A stretch of DNA of 64,000 bases from Rhodanobacter sp. AS-Z3. Its GTDB lineage: Bacteria; Pseudomonadota; Gammaproteobacteria; Xanthomonadales; Rhodanobacteraceae. The stretch lies in assembly GCF_029224025.1 (NCBI RefSeq), contig NZ_CP119392.1:705001-769000 (forward strand), given 5' to 3'. Position 1 is the first letter of the stretch. The number at the start of each line of letters is the position of its first letter. Shown here piece after piece: positions 34,127-43,129 of this stretch. The position numbers were made by a program, and so were the translations under genes. The notes below the pieces were generated by a model that was not told where the DNA came from, made no database searches, and saw only the letters and a list, made by a program, of their open reading frames with translations.

Positions 34127-36517
34127 ATGAAGACCTCAATCATCGCAGCGACCACAAAACCGCGGCGCTCCCGCGGATGGCGCTGGTTGCGTGGCAGCTT
34201 GCTCGCCTGCGCAGCAGTCTTCCTGCTCGCCTTTGCCCTCGACCGGCTGTTCCCGCTGCGGCTACCTGCACCCGACACCGGCAGCACCGTGGTGCTGGCA
34301 CGCGATGGCACACCGCTGCGCGCGTTTGCCGACAGCGATGGTGTGTGGCGTTATCCGACCACGGCCAAGCAGGTGTCGCCGCTGTATTTGCAGGCCTTGC
34401 TGACTTACGAAGACCGTTGGTTTTATCGCCATCCCGGAGTGAATCCGTATGCGCTGTTGCGCGGCTTTGCCGGCGGCATCATCCACGGCCACATCGTCTC
34501 GGGCGGTTCCACGCTGACCATGCAGGTGGCGCGGATCATTCACCCGATCCCGCATACCTTTCGCGGCAAGCTGGTGCAGATCTTCCGCGCGCTGCAATTG
34601 GAGGCGCATCTGAGCAAGGCGCAGATCCTCGACCTGTATCTCAACCACGCGCCGTTCGGTGGGCCGATCGAAGGCGTCGAGGCGGCGTCGTGGGCGTATC
34701 TCGGCAAGCCAGCGACGCGGCTTTCGCATGCCGAGGCCGCGTTGCTCGCGGTGTTACCGCAATCGCCCAGTCGGCTGCGTCCGGACCGCCGCGCCGAGGC
34801 AGCGCGCGTGGCACGCGACAAGGTGCTGCGGCGCATGCGTGATCTGGATGTGTGGAGCGCAGCCGAGGTTCGCGATGCCGAGATCGAGCCGGTGACCGCG
34901 CGCTCGCTGCGTGCGCCGCTATCCGCGGCGTTGCTGGCCGAGCGTCTGCAGCGGCAGCAGCCGAAGTTGCGACGTATCACCAGCACCATCGACGCGAACC
35001 TGCAGCGGGCCGCCGAGGAGCGTGTCAGCGCCTATCTGTCGGGCTTGCCGCCGCATACCTCGGCAGCATTGCTGGTGGTCGACAACGCCACCCTCGAAGC
35101 GCGCATCTATGTGGGCACCAGCGATTTCGCCAACCCGCAGCGGCACGGTTACATCGACATGGTGCGTGCGCCACGCTCACCCGGTTCCACCCTGAAGCCG
35201 TTCCTGTATGGGCTGGCGCTGGACGACGGGTTGATCAATTCGGCCAGCCTGCTGGTCGATGCGCCGCAGGATTTCGGCGGCTACAAACCAGGCAATTTCG
35301 ATGAGGCATTCTCCGGGCCGGTCAGCGCCGCCGAGGCCTTGCAGCGTTCGCTCAACGTGCCGGCCGTGGATGTGCTGGATCGGGTCGGGCCGAGCCGCTT
35401 CGTGGCGCGCTTGGCGAACGGTGGAGTTGATCTTGGCTTGCCTGCCGGTGCGCAGCCGAACCTGTCGATCATTCTTGGCGGCGCCTCGACCCGGCTGGAG
35501 GCGCTGGTCGGTGCCTACACCGCATTCGCCAACGGCGGCATTGCGGGTACGCCGCGCTATACCGCCGACGAACCCGCACACCCGCGACGGCTGCTGTCGC
35601 CGGGCGCAGCGTGGATCATCCGCGACATCCTGGCGCACAACCCGGCCGACGTTGAAGGTGGTCCGCTGGCCGGTGCCATCAATCGTCACGCCAGCGTGGC
35701 GTGGAAGACCGGCACCAGTTATGGCTATCGCGATGCGTGGTCGATCGGGGTCACCGATCGCTGGACTATCGGCGTGTGGATTGGCCGTCCGGATGGCACG
35801 CCGTCGCCTGGTCAGTACGGCGCGGTCACCGCGCTGCCGCTGCTGTTCCAGATTGCCGACATGCTGCCCTCACGTGGTGGCCATGTTGCTGCGCAGCCGG
35901 CCAGCGTCAGCCAACGCGAAATCTGCTGGCCGCTGGGCGGTGCGATGGATGCCACCGATCCGGCACTGTGCCGGCAGCACCGTACGGCGTGGCTGCTTGA
36001 CGACGCGCTGCCACCCACGTTTGCCGAACGTGGACTCGGTGCGTGGTCGGCCGGACTGATCAACTTGCGCGTCGACCGCAAGGGGCGTCGACTCAGTGGT
36101 GTCTGTCATGCGCCGCATGAGCAGACGATCCCGTTAGCGCGCTGGCCCGCGCTGGCCACGCCGTGGCTGAATCGCGATGATCGGGCAAGTTCGGCGCTGC
36201 CTCCGTTGGCACCCGGTTGTGCCGCCGATTCACTGGATAGTTCGAATCCCATTCGTATCAGCGGACTCACGGATGGCGTCACCCTGCGTCAGGCGCCCAA
36301 CAGCGACAAGCCATTACGCGTCAACCTGCGCGCGCTGGGTGCGCAGGGTCCGGTGCAGTGGTTGTTGAACGGGCGCCTGCAAGGCAGCAGCGATGCCGAT
36401 GCGCCCATGGCGATCACGTTGACACAAACCGGCGAGCAGCAAATCACCGCGCTGGCCGGCGACGGCGCGTTCGCCACGTTACGCGTGCGCGCCCTGGGCC
36501 TGACCGCCGAACCGTAG
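34127..36517 (+). CDS. pbpC: Penicillin-binding protein 1C (bifunctional transglycosylase/transpeptidase)
   Basis: A 796-residue membrane-anchored peptidoglycan synthase. One N-terminal helix (SLLACAAVFLLAFALDRLF) leads to a GT51 domain with the catalytic Glu in TYEDRWFYRHPGVN and GGSTLTMQVAR. The transpeptidase domain has the SxxK active site Ser354-Lys357 (SPGSTLKPF) and KTGTSYGYRDAW. The C-terminus carries the PBP1C-specific BiPBP_C domain (ISGLTDGVTLRQ). The ATG at 34127 is chosen; a TTG at 34070 would lie inside the hairpin region. PBP1C with alpha-2-macroglobulin is a known periplasmic defence/repair pair. Confidence 0.93.
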   Translation: MKTSIIAATTKPRRSRGWRWLRGSLLACAAVFLLAFALDRLFPLRLPAPDTGSTVVLARDGTPLRAFADSDGVWRYPTTAKQVSPLYLQALLTYEDRWFYRHPGVNPYALLRGFAGGIIHGHIVSGGSTLTMQVARIIHPIPHTFRGKLVQIFRALQLEAHLSKAQILDLYLNHAPFGGPIEGVEAASWAYLGKPATRLSHAEAALLAVLPQSPSRLRPDRRAEAARVARDKVLRRMRDLDVWSAAEVRDAEIEPVTARSLRAPLSAALLAERLQRQQPKLRRITSTIDANLQRAAEERVSAYLSGLPPHTSAALLVVDNATLEARIYVGTSDFANPQRHGYIDMVRAPRSPGSTLKPFLYGLALDDGLINSASLLVDAPQDFGGYKPGNFDEAFSGPVSAAEALQRSLNVPAVDVLDRVGPSRFVARLANGGVDLGLPAGAQPNLSIILGGASTRLEALVGAYTAFANGGIAGTPRYTADEPAHPRRLLSPGAAWIIRDILAHNPADVEGGPLAGAINRHASVAWKTGTSYGYRDAWSIGVTDRWTIGVWIGRPDGTPSPGQYGAVTALPLLFQIADMLPSRGGHVAAQPASVSQREICWPLGGAMDATDPALCRQHRTAWLLDDALPPTFAERGLGAWSAGLINLRVDRKGRRLSGVCHAPHEQTIPLARWPALATPWLNRDDRASSALPPLAPGCAADSLDSSNPIRISGLTDGVTLRQAPNSDKPLRVNLRALGAQGPVQWLLNGRLQGSSDADAPMAITLTQTGEQQITALAGDGAFATLRVRALGLTAEP

Positions 36518-36519
36518 TT

Positions 36520-36539
36520 GCCGGGTCAGTCCGGCTTTT
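36520..36539 (+). terminator. Weak terminator after pbpC
   Basis: GCCGG and CCGGC pair around GTCAGT and are followed by TTTT, directly after the pbpC stop and overlapping the stop of the convergent EAL gene. The stem is only 5 bp. Confidence 0.4.
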
Positions 36540-38082
36540 GCTCGGCCAACAACACGGCCATCGGCTTGGCCTTGCTGTACAGCCAGCCCTGCGCGAAGCC
36601 CACGCCGTGCCCGCGCAGGAACGCAGCCTGCTCTTCGGTTTCCACGCCTTCGCTGACCAGGGTGAGGTTGAGCGACTTGGCCATGTCGATGATGTGCAGC
36701 ACCACTTCACTGGTGACCGAGTCGGTACCGATCGCATCGACGAAAACCTTGTCGATTTTCAGATAGTCGGCGCTGAGATTGTTCAAATGCGAAAGGCTGG
36801 AAAAACCGGTACCGAAATCATCGATCGCCACGCGGATGCCCATGGCACGCACCTGGGCAATCGCCCGGTTGGCAAGCTCGGGATTGATGAACGAGTGCTC
36901 GGTAACTTCGATCAGCACATTCCTTGCTTCGATGCCGCGGGTCTGCAGCAACTCACGCAGCAGTACGACCGTGTGTTCGTCATGCAGGTCGGTGGATGAC
37001 AGGTTGATGCTGATATATGCGTCAGGATGCTGGCGAAAGTAGCTCGGTGCCTCGATCGCAACCGTGCGTATCACGTACTCGGTCAGCCGGTGGATCAGGC
37101 CGCAGTCCTCCGCGGCGGGGATGAAAACATTGGGACGCATGCCGCTGCCATCGCGCCGCTGCCAGCGCAGCAACGCCTCGGCGCCGACCATGCGGCCGGA
37201 GTCCAGTGCCACGATGGGTTGGTAGTGCAGGGCGAACTCGCGCTTCTTCAGCGCCAGCCGCAGCATCGCCGGCATCGAGGTGCGTTGCCGTGCCAGGTGC
37301 ATGAGGGCCAGCATGGCGGCAAGGCCAAGGATCGCACCGATCGGCACCAGCACCACGGCGGATTCGCGCAGGCGCGTGTGCAGGTCACTCACCGGTATCG
37401 CAGCGTAGGCGGCAACATCGAACCGGCTGGACGAGCGGATAATCGACACCAGGTTGTCGCCGTCAAAGAAAGTGACTGCGTGCGCGCTGCCCAGGCGGGA
37501 CGCCCAGTCCTTTCGATACTCGCCGTGGCCGCGCAGCCAGTTCCCCTGACTGGGGATATAGGTACCAAACGCAATCGCGGAGTCGGATGGGCGGATGTCG
37601 AGCAGCGACTCAGGATCGATGGCTACCGCCAAGTGCCCTTGCTGCAAGACCACAAATTGCTTGCCGGTACCCAGATCGACCGCGGGGCGAAACTGGATAC
37701 CGCTGGGGCTGACGAACGCGACCGGCCCCAGTGAGTCGCCGGCGCCCGCGGTGCCGCCGGAAGAACACAGCACCCTGGTGTCGACGATATAACCCACCGC
37801 CTTGACGTAATGAAGGTCGAGGGCCGTTCGCAACATCAGCAGTTGACGCGCAGCCGAACAGGGGTCGGCCGTCGTGGTTGGCGTCAGTCGGTCCACCGCC
37901 GTTTGCGCCTGCTCGGCCACGGCTTCTGCACGACCCAAGGCGTCTGCCGCCACTTCCATCGACTGGCTGCTCGCCTGTTGCATGCTCTGGTGATACGCCA
38001 GATACAAGGCGGCGCCGGTTGGCAGGCCGATGGCCAGCAGGCTGACCGACACCGCGACAATCATGGCCTTACGACTGCTCAT
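36526..38082 (-). CDS. CSS-motif EAL c-di-GMP phosphodiesterase (copy A)
   Basis: A 518-residue inner-membrane enzyme. One N-terminal helix, a periplasmic CSS-type sensor with redox-active cysteines (DPCSAARQL and VLCSSGG), a second helix (VPIGAILGLAAMLALMH) and a C-terminal EAL domain with GAEALLRW, IDDFGTGFSSLSHL and SEGVETEEQA. All main metal-binding signature positions look intact, so it should hydrolyse c-di-GMP. The ATG at 38082 has GAGGTG just upstream. CSS sensors are known to respond to periplasmic disulfide state. It is transcribed behind a paralogue (38201-39754) with long identical protein stretches. Confidence 0.9.
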   Translation of the reverse strand: MSSRKAMIVAVSVSLLAIGLPTGAALYLAYHQSMQQASSQSMEVAADALGRAEAVAEQAQTAVDRLTPTTTADPCSAARQLLMLRTALDLHYVKAVGYIVDTRVLCSSGGTAGAGDSLGPVAFVSPSGIQFRPAVDLGTGKQFVVLQQGHLAVAIDPESLLDIRPSDSAIAFGTYIPSQGNWLRGHGEYRKDWASRLGSAHAVTFFDGDNLVSIIRSSSRFDVAAYAAIPVSDLHTRLRESAVVLVPIGAILGLAAMLALMHLARQRTSMPAMLRLALKKREFALHYQPIVALDSGRMVGAEALLRWQRRDGSGMRPNVFIPAAEDCGLIHRLTEYVIRTVAIEAPSYFRQHPDAYISINLSSTDLHDEHTVVLLRELLQTRGIEARNVLIEVTEHSFINPELANRAIAQVRAMGIRVAIDDFGTGFSSLSHLNNLSADYLKIDKVFVDAIGTDSVTSEVVLHIIDMAKSLNLTLVSEGVETEEQAAFLRGHGVGFAQGWLYSKAKPMAVLLAEQKPD

Positions 38083-38200
38083 GTCACCTCGCTGATACTG
38101 CGACTCGCCAGGCTCGATGGGTGGCAGCCAGATCGAATCATGCCCGATTGCGCGGTCTGCGGAGCAGCGGACGTCTGCAGCGCCGGCGCTTTGGCAGCGC

Positions 38201-39754
38201 TCATCTTGCTTCGTATTCGCGCAACAGCTCAGCCAGCGGCAACGCCTTGCTGAACAGCCAGCCTTGCGCAAAAGTCACCCCGCGTTGGCGCAGGAAGTCG
38301 GCCTGACTGCGCGTTTCCACGCCTTCGCTGATCAAGGTGAGATTGAGTGATCGAGCCATCTCGATGATGTGCAGCACCACTTCACTGGTCACCGAGTCCG
38401 TACCGATCGCGTCAACGAAGACCTTGTCGATCTTCAGGTAATCCGCGCTCAGGTTGTGCAGGTGGGAGAGGCTGGAAAAGCCGGTGCCGAAATCATCGAT
38501 GGCCACGCGGATGCCCATGGCGCGAATCTGCTCGATGGTTTGCCCCGCGCGAGTGGGCTCGACGAACGAATGCTCGGTCAACTCCACCACGATGTTGTAG
38601 GGCGCGATACCCGGCGTCGCGATCAGTCGACGCAGCCACTCCACCACGCGGACCGAACGCAGGTCGACGGACGAGAGGTTGATACTGATATAGACGCCCG
38701 GGTGCGCACGGAACAAACGCGGGCCGTCGAGCGCCACCCGCTCCAGCGCGTACTCGGTAAAGCGCTGGATCAAGCCGCATTCCTCGGCAGCCTGGATGAA
38801 CAGTGCGGGGCGCATGCCGATCTGCTTGTTCGCCGGCCAGCGCAACAAGGCTTCAACGCCTGCCAGACGGCCACTGGCCAGTTCCACGATCGGCTGGTAA
38901 TACAGCACGAATTCCTTGCGCTTGAGCCCGCCGCGAAGTATCGCCGGCAACGAAATCCGCTGGCGAACCAGAAACACAACCGCCACCACCAGCGCCGCGC
39001 CAACGCCCAGCCCGATCGGCAGCAGGATGACCACGAATGATCGCAGCCGTGAATTCAGATACGCCAGCGGAATGGCCACGTAGGCGGCCATGTCGAGCGA
39101 CTTCGATGGCTGGACGACCACCAGATACTGCCCGTCGAAGAACGTCGCCGACGCGGCGTCGCCCAGCCGGGTCAGCCAGCGCGGGTCAAAGTAGCCTGCA
39201 TGCGCCCAGACCTGTCGTGCGCTGCGACCGTATATTCCTTGGGCAAGCCCGGGGATGTTGGTCGAAGCGTTGAGCAGTATTTCTGGATGCGTCGCGGCGG
39301 CAAAGCCATTCTTTTCCATCACAACCGACGGTCGGTTGCCGTGGATGGTTACCGCCAGGTGGACCCGCGTGCCCAAGGCACTGGTATAGCTGGGCGATCC
39401 GATATCGGCGTTGTCGAAGTCGGAGCTCACCGCCGAGCAGGTGATCCGGCTGCCGGAGACATAGCCGACCGCCTGCAGATAGTCGTAATCCATCAACACC
39501 GTGCGCAGTTGTGCGCGCTTGGCCGTGGAGCAGGGTTCCGGTGTGTCGGTCTGGCGCAGTCGCTGGTAGGCGCCATTGGCCTGCACACCCATGTCGTCCA
39601 CCCGATGCAAAACGCCGCCGACCAGGCTGGCAGCCTGCTCACTGGCGCTCTGCACGCTCTGGCGGTGCGCCACGTACAGTGCCGCGGTGGTCGGCACCAC
39701 GATGGCCAGCACGCACATGGTGAAGGCAGCCGCCATCGCGATCCGGTTACGCAT
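38201..39754 (-). CDS. CSS-motif EAL c-di-GMP phosphodiesterase (copy B)
   Basis: A 517-residue paralogue of the downstream gene with the same layout: signal-anchor helix, periplasmic CSS sensor (EPCSTAKRAQ and ITCSAVSSD), second helix and EAL domain (GVEALLRW, IDDFGTGFSSLSHL, SEGVETRSQ). AGGGGAAG precedes the ATG at 39754. The block from VAIDDFGTGF through the following 45 residues is nearly identical in both copies, while the sensor domains differ widely, so the two may sense different inputs through the same output. This is a tandem duplication with the catalytic half kept similar. Confidence 0.9.
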   Translation of the reverse strand: MRNRIAMAAAFTMCVLAIVVPTTAALYVAHRQSVQSASEQAASLVGGVLHRVDDMGVQANGAYQRLRQTDTPEPCSTAKRAQLRTVLMDYDYLQAVGYVSGSRITCSAVSSDFDNADIGSPSYTSALGTRVHLAVTIHGNRPSVVMEKNGFAAATHPEILLNASTNIPGLAQGIYGRSARQVWAHAGYFDPRWLTRLGDAASATFFDGQYLVVVQPSKSLDMAAYVAIPLAYLNSRLRSFVVILLPIGLGVGAALVVAVVFLVRQRISLPAILRGGLKRKEFVLYYQPIVELASGRLAGVEALLRWPANKQIGMRPALFIQAAEECGLIQRFTEYALERVALDGPRLFRAHPGVYISINLSSVDLRSVRVVEWLRRLIATPGIAPYNIVVELTEHSFVEPTRAGQTIEQIRAMGIRVAIDDFGTGFSSLSHLHNLSADYLKIDKVFVDAIGTDSVTSEVVLHIIEMARSLNLTLISEGVETRSQADFLRQRGVTFAQGWLFSKALPLAELLREYEAR

Positions 39755-39811
39755 CACTTCCCCTGCGTGGACCTGACGCCTGAATGCGCGGTCGCTATCC
39801 CGGATCATGCA

Positions 39812-40120
39812 TCAACGACACCCGTCCTGCCCAGCACCTGTGCCGGAAGCGTCGGGCGTCGGGCACGCTCGGAAGCGCAAGCGCACGAGCAGCGATGGGC
39901 CATCGAGCTTGATGTCGAGGTCGCCGCTGCAGGCCTGCTTCTGCGGGTGCAGCACGCTGCGACTGAAGAAGTATTCGGCACCCACGCCGACGTTTTGCCG
40001 GGGAAACCACTCCGCACCGAGTACAGCGTGGACGATATGCCCGCTCAACGACTTGCCGTTATTCACCACGCCAGCCGCGTCGACGCGCAATGGGTGGAGA
40101 AAGAACCATCCGAAAAGTCG
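39812..40120 (-). pseudogene. C-terminal remnant of an outer-membrane beta-barrel protein
   Basis: The frame from a TGA at 40121-40123 to the stop at 39812 encodes LRVDAAGVV, then HAVLGAEWFPRQNVGVGAEY and CSGDLDIKLDGPSLLVRLRF. This resembles the last three or four strands of a Xanthomonadales outer-membrane barrel protein, including the terminal aromatic residue typical of such strands, but it is followed by about 20 extra residues. No start codon with a ribosome site and no signal peptide are present, and the missing N-terminal part would overlap the lipocalin gene. It is therefore a truncated relic; a small real gene starting at TTG 40090 is less likely. Confidence 0.55.
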
Positions 40121-40140
40121 TCAGGATCGTGCGGCGACCA

Positions 40141-40686
40141 TCATTCCGACAACTGAGATGCCTGCTGCGGCACCTTGCGGATCTTGTCCAGCGGATAACC
40201 CAGCGCTTTTACCCGCTGCAGCAAGGCGTCGTAGTCAGCCTGCGGAATGGTCGGTGTTCTTGCCATCACCCAGGTGTAGTCGCGCGCATCGCGCGCCACG
40301 ATTACCTGGCTGTAGTCATCCTTCAGATAGGCCACGATGTATTGCGCCCTCATCGGCCAGAACACCTGCACCCCCCATACCGCATTGCCGGTACCGTCCT
40401 TGACGATGCCGGTGGAATGGATGTCCTTCTTCTCGCCATCGAAACTGCCGTCGCGGAAGTGGAACGAGGTGGCCACGTCGCCATTGGGCTTGAGCGTGTA
40501 AACCTCGAGCGCGTTGTAAGCGGTCTTCTCGAAGCGGGTGGGAATGGTGGCGATCACGTACCAGTTGCCCATGAAACGGGGCAGGTCGACGTGCGCCACC
40601 GGCTTGATCGGTGGCAGGGTGCTGGCGCAGGCGCTGGCGTTCAGCAGAACGGCACAAGCCAGCAACAGGGTCTTGGAGATTTTCAT
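40141..40686 (-). CDS. blc: Bacterial lipocalin (Blc-like)
   Basis: A 181-residue lipocalin with a signal segment (LLLACAVLLNASACA) containing cysteines that could serve as a lipid-attachment site. The lipocalin first motif is FMGNWYVIATIPTRFEK, then YTLKPNGDV, FWPMRAQYIVAYL and the C-terminal helix with TPTIPQADYDALLQRV. Blc binds fatty acids and lysophospholipids at the outer membrane. It is the last gene of the lipid-modification operon, 39 bases after the second cyclopropane-synthase-like gene, a position in which lipocalins also occur in other proteobacteria. Confidence 0.92.
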   Translation of the reverse strand: MKISKTLLLACAVLLNASACASTLPPIKPVAHVDLPRFMGNWYVIATIPTRFEKTAYNALEVYTLKPNGDVATSFHFRDGSFDGEKKDIHSTGIVKDGTGNAVWGVQVFWPMRAQYIVAYLKDDYSQVIVARDARDYTWVMARTPTIPQADYDALLQRVKALGYPLDKIRKVPQQASQLSE

Positions 40687-40725
40687 GAGTGTTATCCGGC
40701 GAAAGTGGAAAGATTGGTGATCAGC

Positions 40726-41808
40726 TCAGGGCCGCACGAAGCGGTAGTGCGCCACCAGCCATTCCTGGCCATCGGCGTAACCGAACAGCTCGGCGCAGGA
40801 CATCCAGAACATGCGCCAGCGCTGGAACCACAGCGGTGCGGCCTTGCTGCCATAGGCCAGCGTCAGCACCTTCATCACTTCGTCGCGGTGGGCATCCTGG
40901 TTGGCCAGCCAGTGATTGGCGGTACGCTGGTAATGCGTGCCGTCGACATGCCAGCGCTGTTCAATGTTCAGGGTCGACTGGAACCACAGCAGCGTGTCGG
41001 AAGCGGGCATCAAGCCGCCAGTGAAGAAGTGCCGGCCCATCCAGTTGTCGTCGCCGGCGGTCTCGAACGGATACATCGCGGTCTTGTGCGCGAAGATGTG
41101 CACGAACAATTTTCCGCCCGGTCGCAACCAGCCACCGATGCGCTTCAGCAGCACGTCGTAGTTGCGCATGTGCTCGAACATCTCGATCGATACACAGCGA
41201 TCGAACTGGCCCGCGTCCAGTTCCAGTTGATTCACGTCGCAGGTGACCACGCGCACGTTGAACAGGCCGCGCCGCAGACATTCCTTCTCGATGTGTTTGC
41301 GCTGTGGCCGGGAGTTGGATACCGCCATGATGCGCGCGTTTGGATAGCGTTCGGCCATCCACAACGTCAGCGAACCCCAGCCACAACCCAGCTCGAGAAT
41401 CTGCTGACCGTCGGCCAGTTCGGCGCGTTCGCCATACAGCGCCAACATCGCCTCCTCGGCCTGGTTCAGCGACTCGTCGCCGCGCGGGTAGTAACAGCCG
41501 GAATACTTCAGCCGCTTGCCCAGGCACAGTTCGAAGAACGCCGGCGGCAGTTCGTAGTGCTGCGCATTCGCCGCGTCGGTATGGATCGCCACCGGGCTGT
41601 GTCGCAACATGGTGATGCGTTCGGCATAACGCTCGGCTTGCGCGTCAAGCCCACCGGCCTGTTCCTCGCGCAGGCGCTGCGCGCACAAGCGGCGAATACC
41701 CTGGCGCAACAACGCATCGGGAATGTGGCCGCGCTCGGCCATGCCCAGCAGGCCCGTCGCCGGGCGCTCAATAGGCAATTCAGTGGAAGCGGGGGCGGCG
41801 GTGTTCAT
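40726..41808 (-). CDS. CFA-synthase-like SAM-dependent methyltransferase
   Basis: A 360-residue protein of the cyclopropane-fatty-acid-synthase-like methyltransferase group. The SAM-binding motif is ILELGCGWGSLTLWMA, and VSIEMFEHMRNYD and FVHIFAHK follow. It is shorter than the operon's other Cfa (425 residues) and lacks the usual Cfa N-terminal domain. The ATG at 41808 overlaps the DUF1295 stop (ATGA). The sequence differs enough from the Cfa upstream to suggest another methyl-transfer step on the same lipid, perhaps a chain methylation; this is inference. Confidence 0.87.
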   Translation of the reverse strand: MNTAAPASTELPIERPATGLLGMAERGHIPDALLRQGIRRLCAQRLREEQAGGLDAQAERYAERITMLRHSPVAIHTDAANAQHYELPPAFFELCLGKRLKYSGCYYPRGDESLNQAEEAMLALYGERAELADGQQILELGCGWGSLTLWMAERYPNARIMAVSNSRPQRKHIEKECLRRGLFNVRVVTCDVNQLELDAGQFDRCVSIEMFEHMRNYDVLLKRIGGWLRPGGKLFVHIFAHKTAMYPFETAGDDNWMGRHFFTGGLMPASDTLLWFQSTLNIEQRWHVDGTHYQRTANHWLANQDAHRDEVMKVLTLAYGSKAAPLWFQRWRMFWMSCAELFGYADGQEWLVAHYRFVRP

Positions 41809-42587
41809 CGTTCGGACCTCTTGGGAAACCAGGGAATCAGCATCGAGGTGGTGCGCTGGTATTCGCGGTAGTCGTCGCCGCGGCTGCGCAGCGCTTGTGC
41901 CTCGGTATAGGGCACGCCGCTGATCCAGCGCAGAAATACATACATCACGATCGGCCCGGACCACGCCAGCCAACTGATCGGCGAGCCGATGGCCAAAGCG
42001 ACATAGGCGAACCAGTGCAGCCACTCGAAGAAGTAGTTCGGGTGGCGCGAGTAGTGCCACAGACCCCGGCGGCAGGTTTGCCCCTTGTTCGCGGGGTCGA
42101 CGCGGAAGTGCGCCAGTTGCGCGTCCGCAATCGACTCGCCGATCACGCTGAGCAACCAGATCGCTGCAGCTGCCGGAAGCCACCGACTCGATGACTGCGG
42201 GTTGCTTGCGACGGCTGCAAACGGCAGCGCGAACAACACGATCAGCAAGGCCTGAAACTGGAAAAAAGCGAAGAATTTCCACTGCGCGCCCTGCCAGTGC
42301 GCGCGCAGGTTTTGATAGCGACCATCCTCCGCTTCGCCGCGCACGCGCTTCCACAGATGCAGCGCCAGTCGCGCGCCCCAGGCGCCACCCAGTACAGCCA
42401 GCGTCACGCGGGTCCAGGCCGCGCCACTGCCGGTGAGCGCCAGCAGCACGGCGCTGCCGCCGAGACCGGCCGCCCACAACGCGTCGACGATGCCCGCATT
42501 GCTGCGCTTGCGCTGCCACTGCCAGCCCAGCGTCATCATCAACGCGGCCAGCAGCCACACGATCAGCAGTTGCCACCACGGGTTCAT
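41805..42587 (-). CDS. DUF1295 membrane protein (steroid 5-alpha-reductase-like)
   Basis: A 260-residue membrane protein with about seven helices. The C-terminal part has the isoprenylcysteine-methyltransferase/steroid-reductase-like signature GLWHYSRHPNYFFEW followed by SGVPYTEAQALRSRG. Such proteins reduce or modify lipid double bonds with NAD(P)H in known relatives. AGGAG lies about 10 bases before the ATG at 42587, which overlaps the DUF2878 stop by four bases; its own stop overlaps the next gene. Together with two Cfa-like enzymes and a desaturase it belongs to an unsaturated-lipid modification pathway. Confidence 0.88.
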   Translation of the reverse strand: MNPWWQLLIVWLLAALMMTLGWQWQRKRSNAGIVDALWAAGLGGSAVLLALTGSGAAWTRVTLAVLGGAWGARLALHLWKRVRGEAEDGRYQNLRAHWQGAQWKFFAFFQFQALLIVLFALPFAAVASNPQSSSRWLPAAAAIWLLSVIGESIADAQLAHFRVDPANKGQTCRRGLWHYSRHPNYFFEWLHWFAYVALAIGSPISWLAWSGPIVMYVFLRWISGVPYTEAQALRSRGDDYREYQRTTSMLIPWFPKRSER

Positions 42588-43129
42588 GCGGATGCTCCTG
42601 TTGACGCCCGCGTTGACCACGCGTTGCTGCGTCGCGCCAGCCATGCCAGCGCGGGTGTGGCCAATGCCCAGCCGATCGCCAGCACCAGCAGCGCCCGCCA
42701 TGTCGGGTCGGCAAAGCTCACTACCTGCCAGCCACGCGCCGCGCCGAGGTAGGCCAGTGGCCCGCCGAGCAAACCCAGCAGTGCCGCCAGCACCAGCCGG
42801 CTCTGCAGATAGCGCAGCGATTGGCTGAAGGTCAGCGCAAAGGTCACCCACAGCGCGAGAATCCAGCCCGGTGCCAGCGCCAGACCCGGCCAACCGGCGG
42901 CATAGTTAGCCAGTCCGCTGCGGATCAGCGTGCCGTCGAGCAGGAAGCCGAACACCAGCGCGGCGGCGATCAGGCTGAGGTCGGTGCGCCAGTTGCGTGC
43001 GCACGTCAGCTGCACCAGCGCATACACCAGCATGGCGAGAACACCCGGCCACGCAACGCCGTGACCGGCACCGATCACCGCGGTAAACCACACCGCCTGA
43101 TAACCGATCAGGCTGAGCCAGAAGCTCAC
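42584..43129 (-). CDS. DUF2878 membrane protein
   Basis: A 181-residue, very hydrophobic protein with five or six membrane helices, starting VSFWLSLIGYQAVWFTAVIG from a GTG that overlaps the Cfa stop (GTGA). The conserved DUF2878 features are the early W-F-T-A segment and the central RTDLSLIAAALVFGFLLDG. Its function is unknown. It always occurs, as here, between cfa and DUF1295 genes in this type of operon, so it is probably needed for the same lipid modification. A longer frame upstream merely reads the Cfa gene's 3' end in another phase. Confidence 0.85.
   Translation of the reverse strand: MSFWLSLIGYQAVWFTAVIGAGHGVAWPGVLAMLVYALVQLTCARNWRTDLSLIAAALVFGFLLDGTLIRSGLANYAAGWPGLALAPGWILALWVTFALTFSQSLRYLQSRLVLAALLGLLGGPLAYLGAARGWQVVSFADPTWRALLVLAIGWALATPALAWLARRSNAWSTRASTGASA

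Noticed and set aside
40090..41871. A 593-codon plus-strand frame opposite the lipocalin and Cfa-like genes
   Set aside because: It spans two well-defined leftward genes and their gap; no domain or ribosome site.
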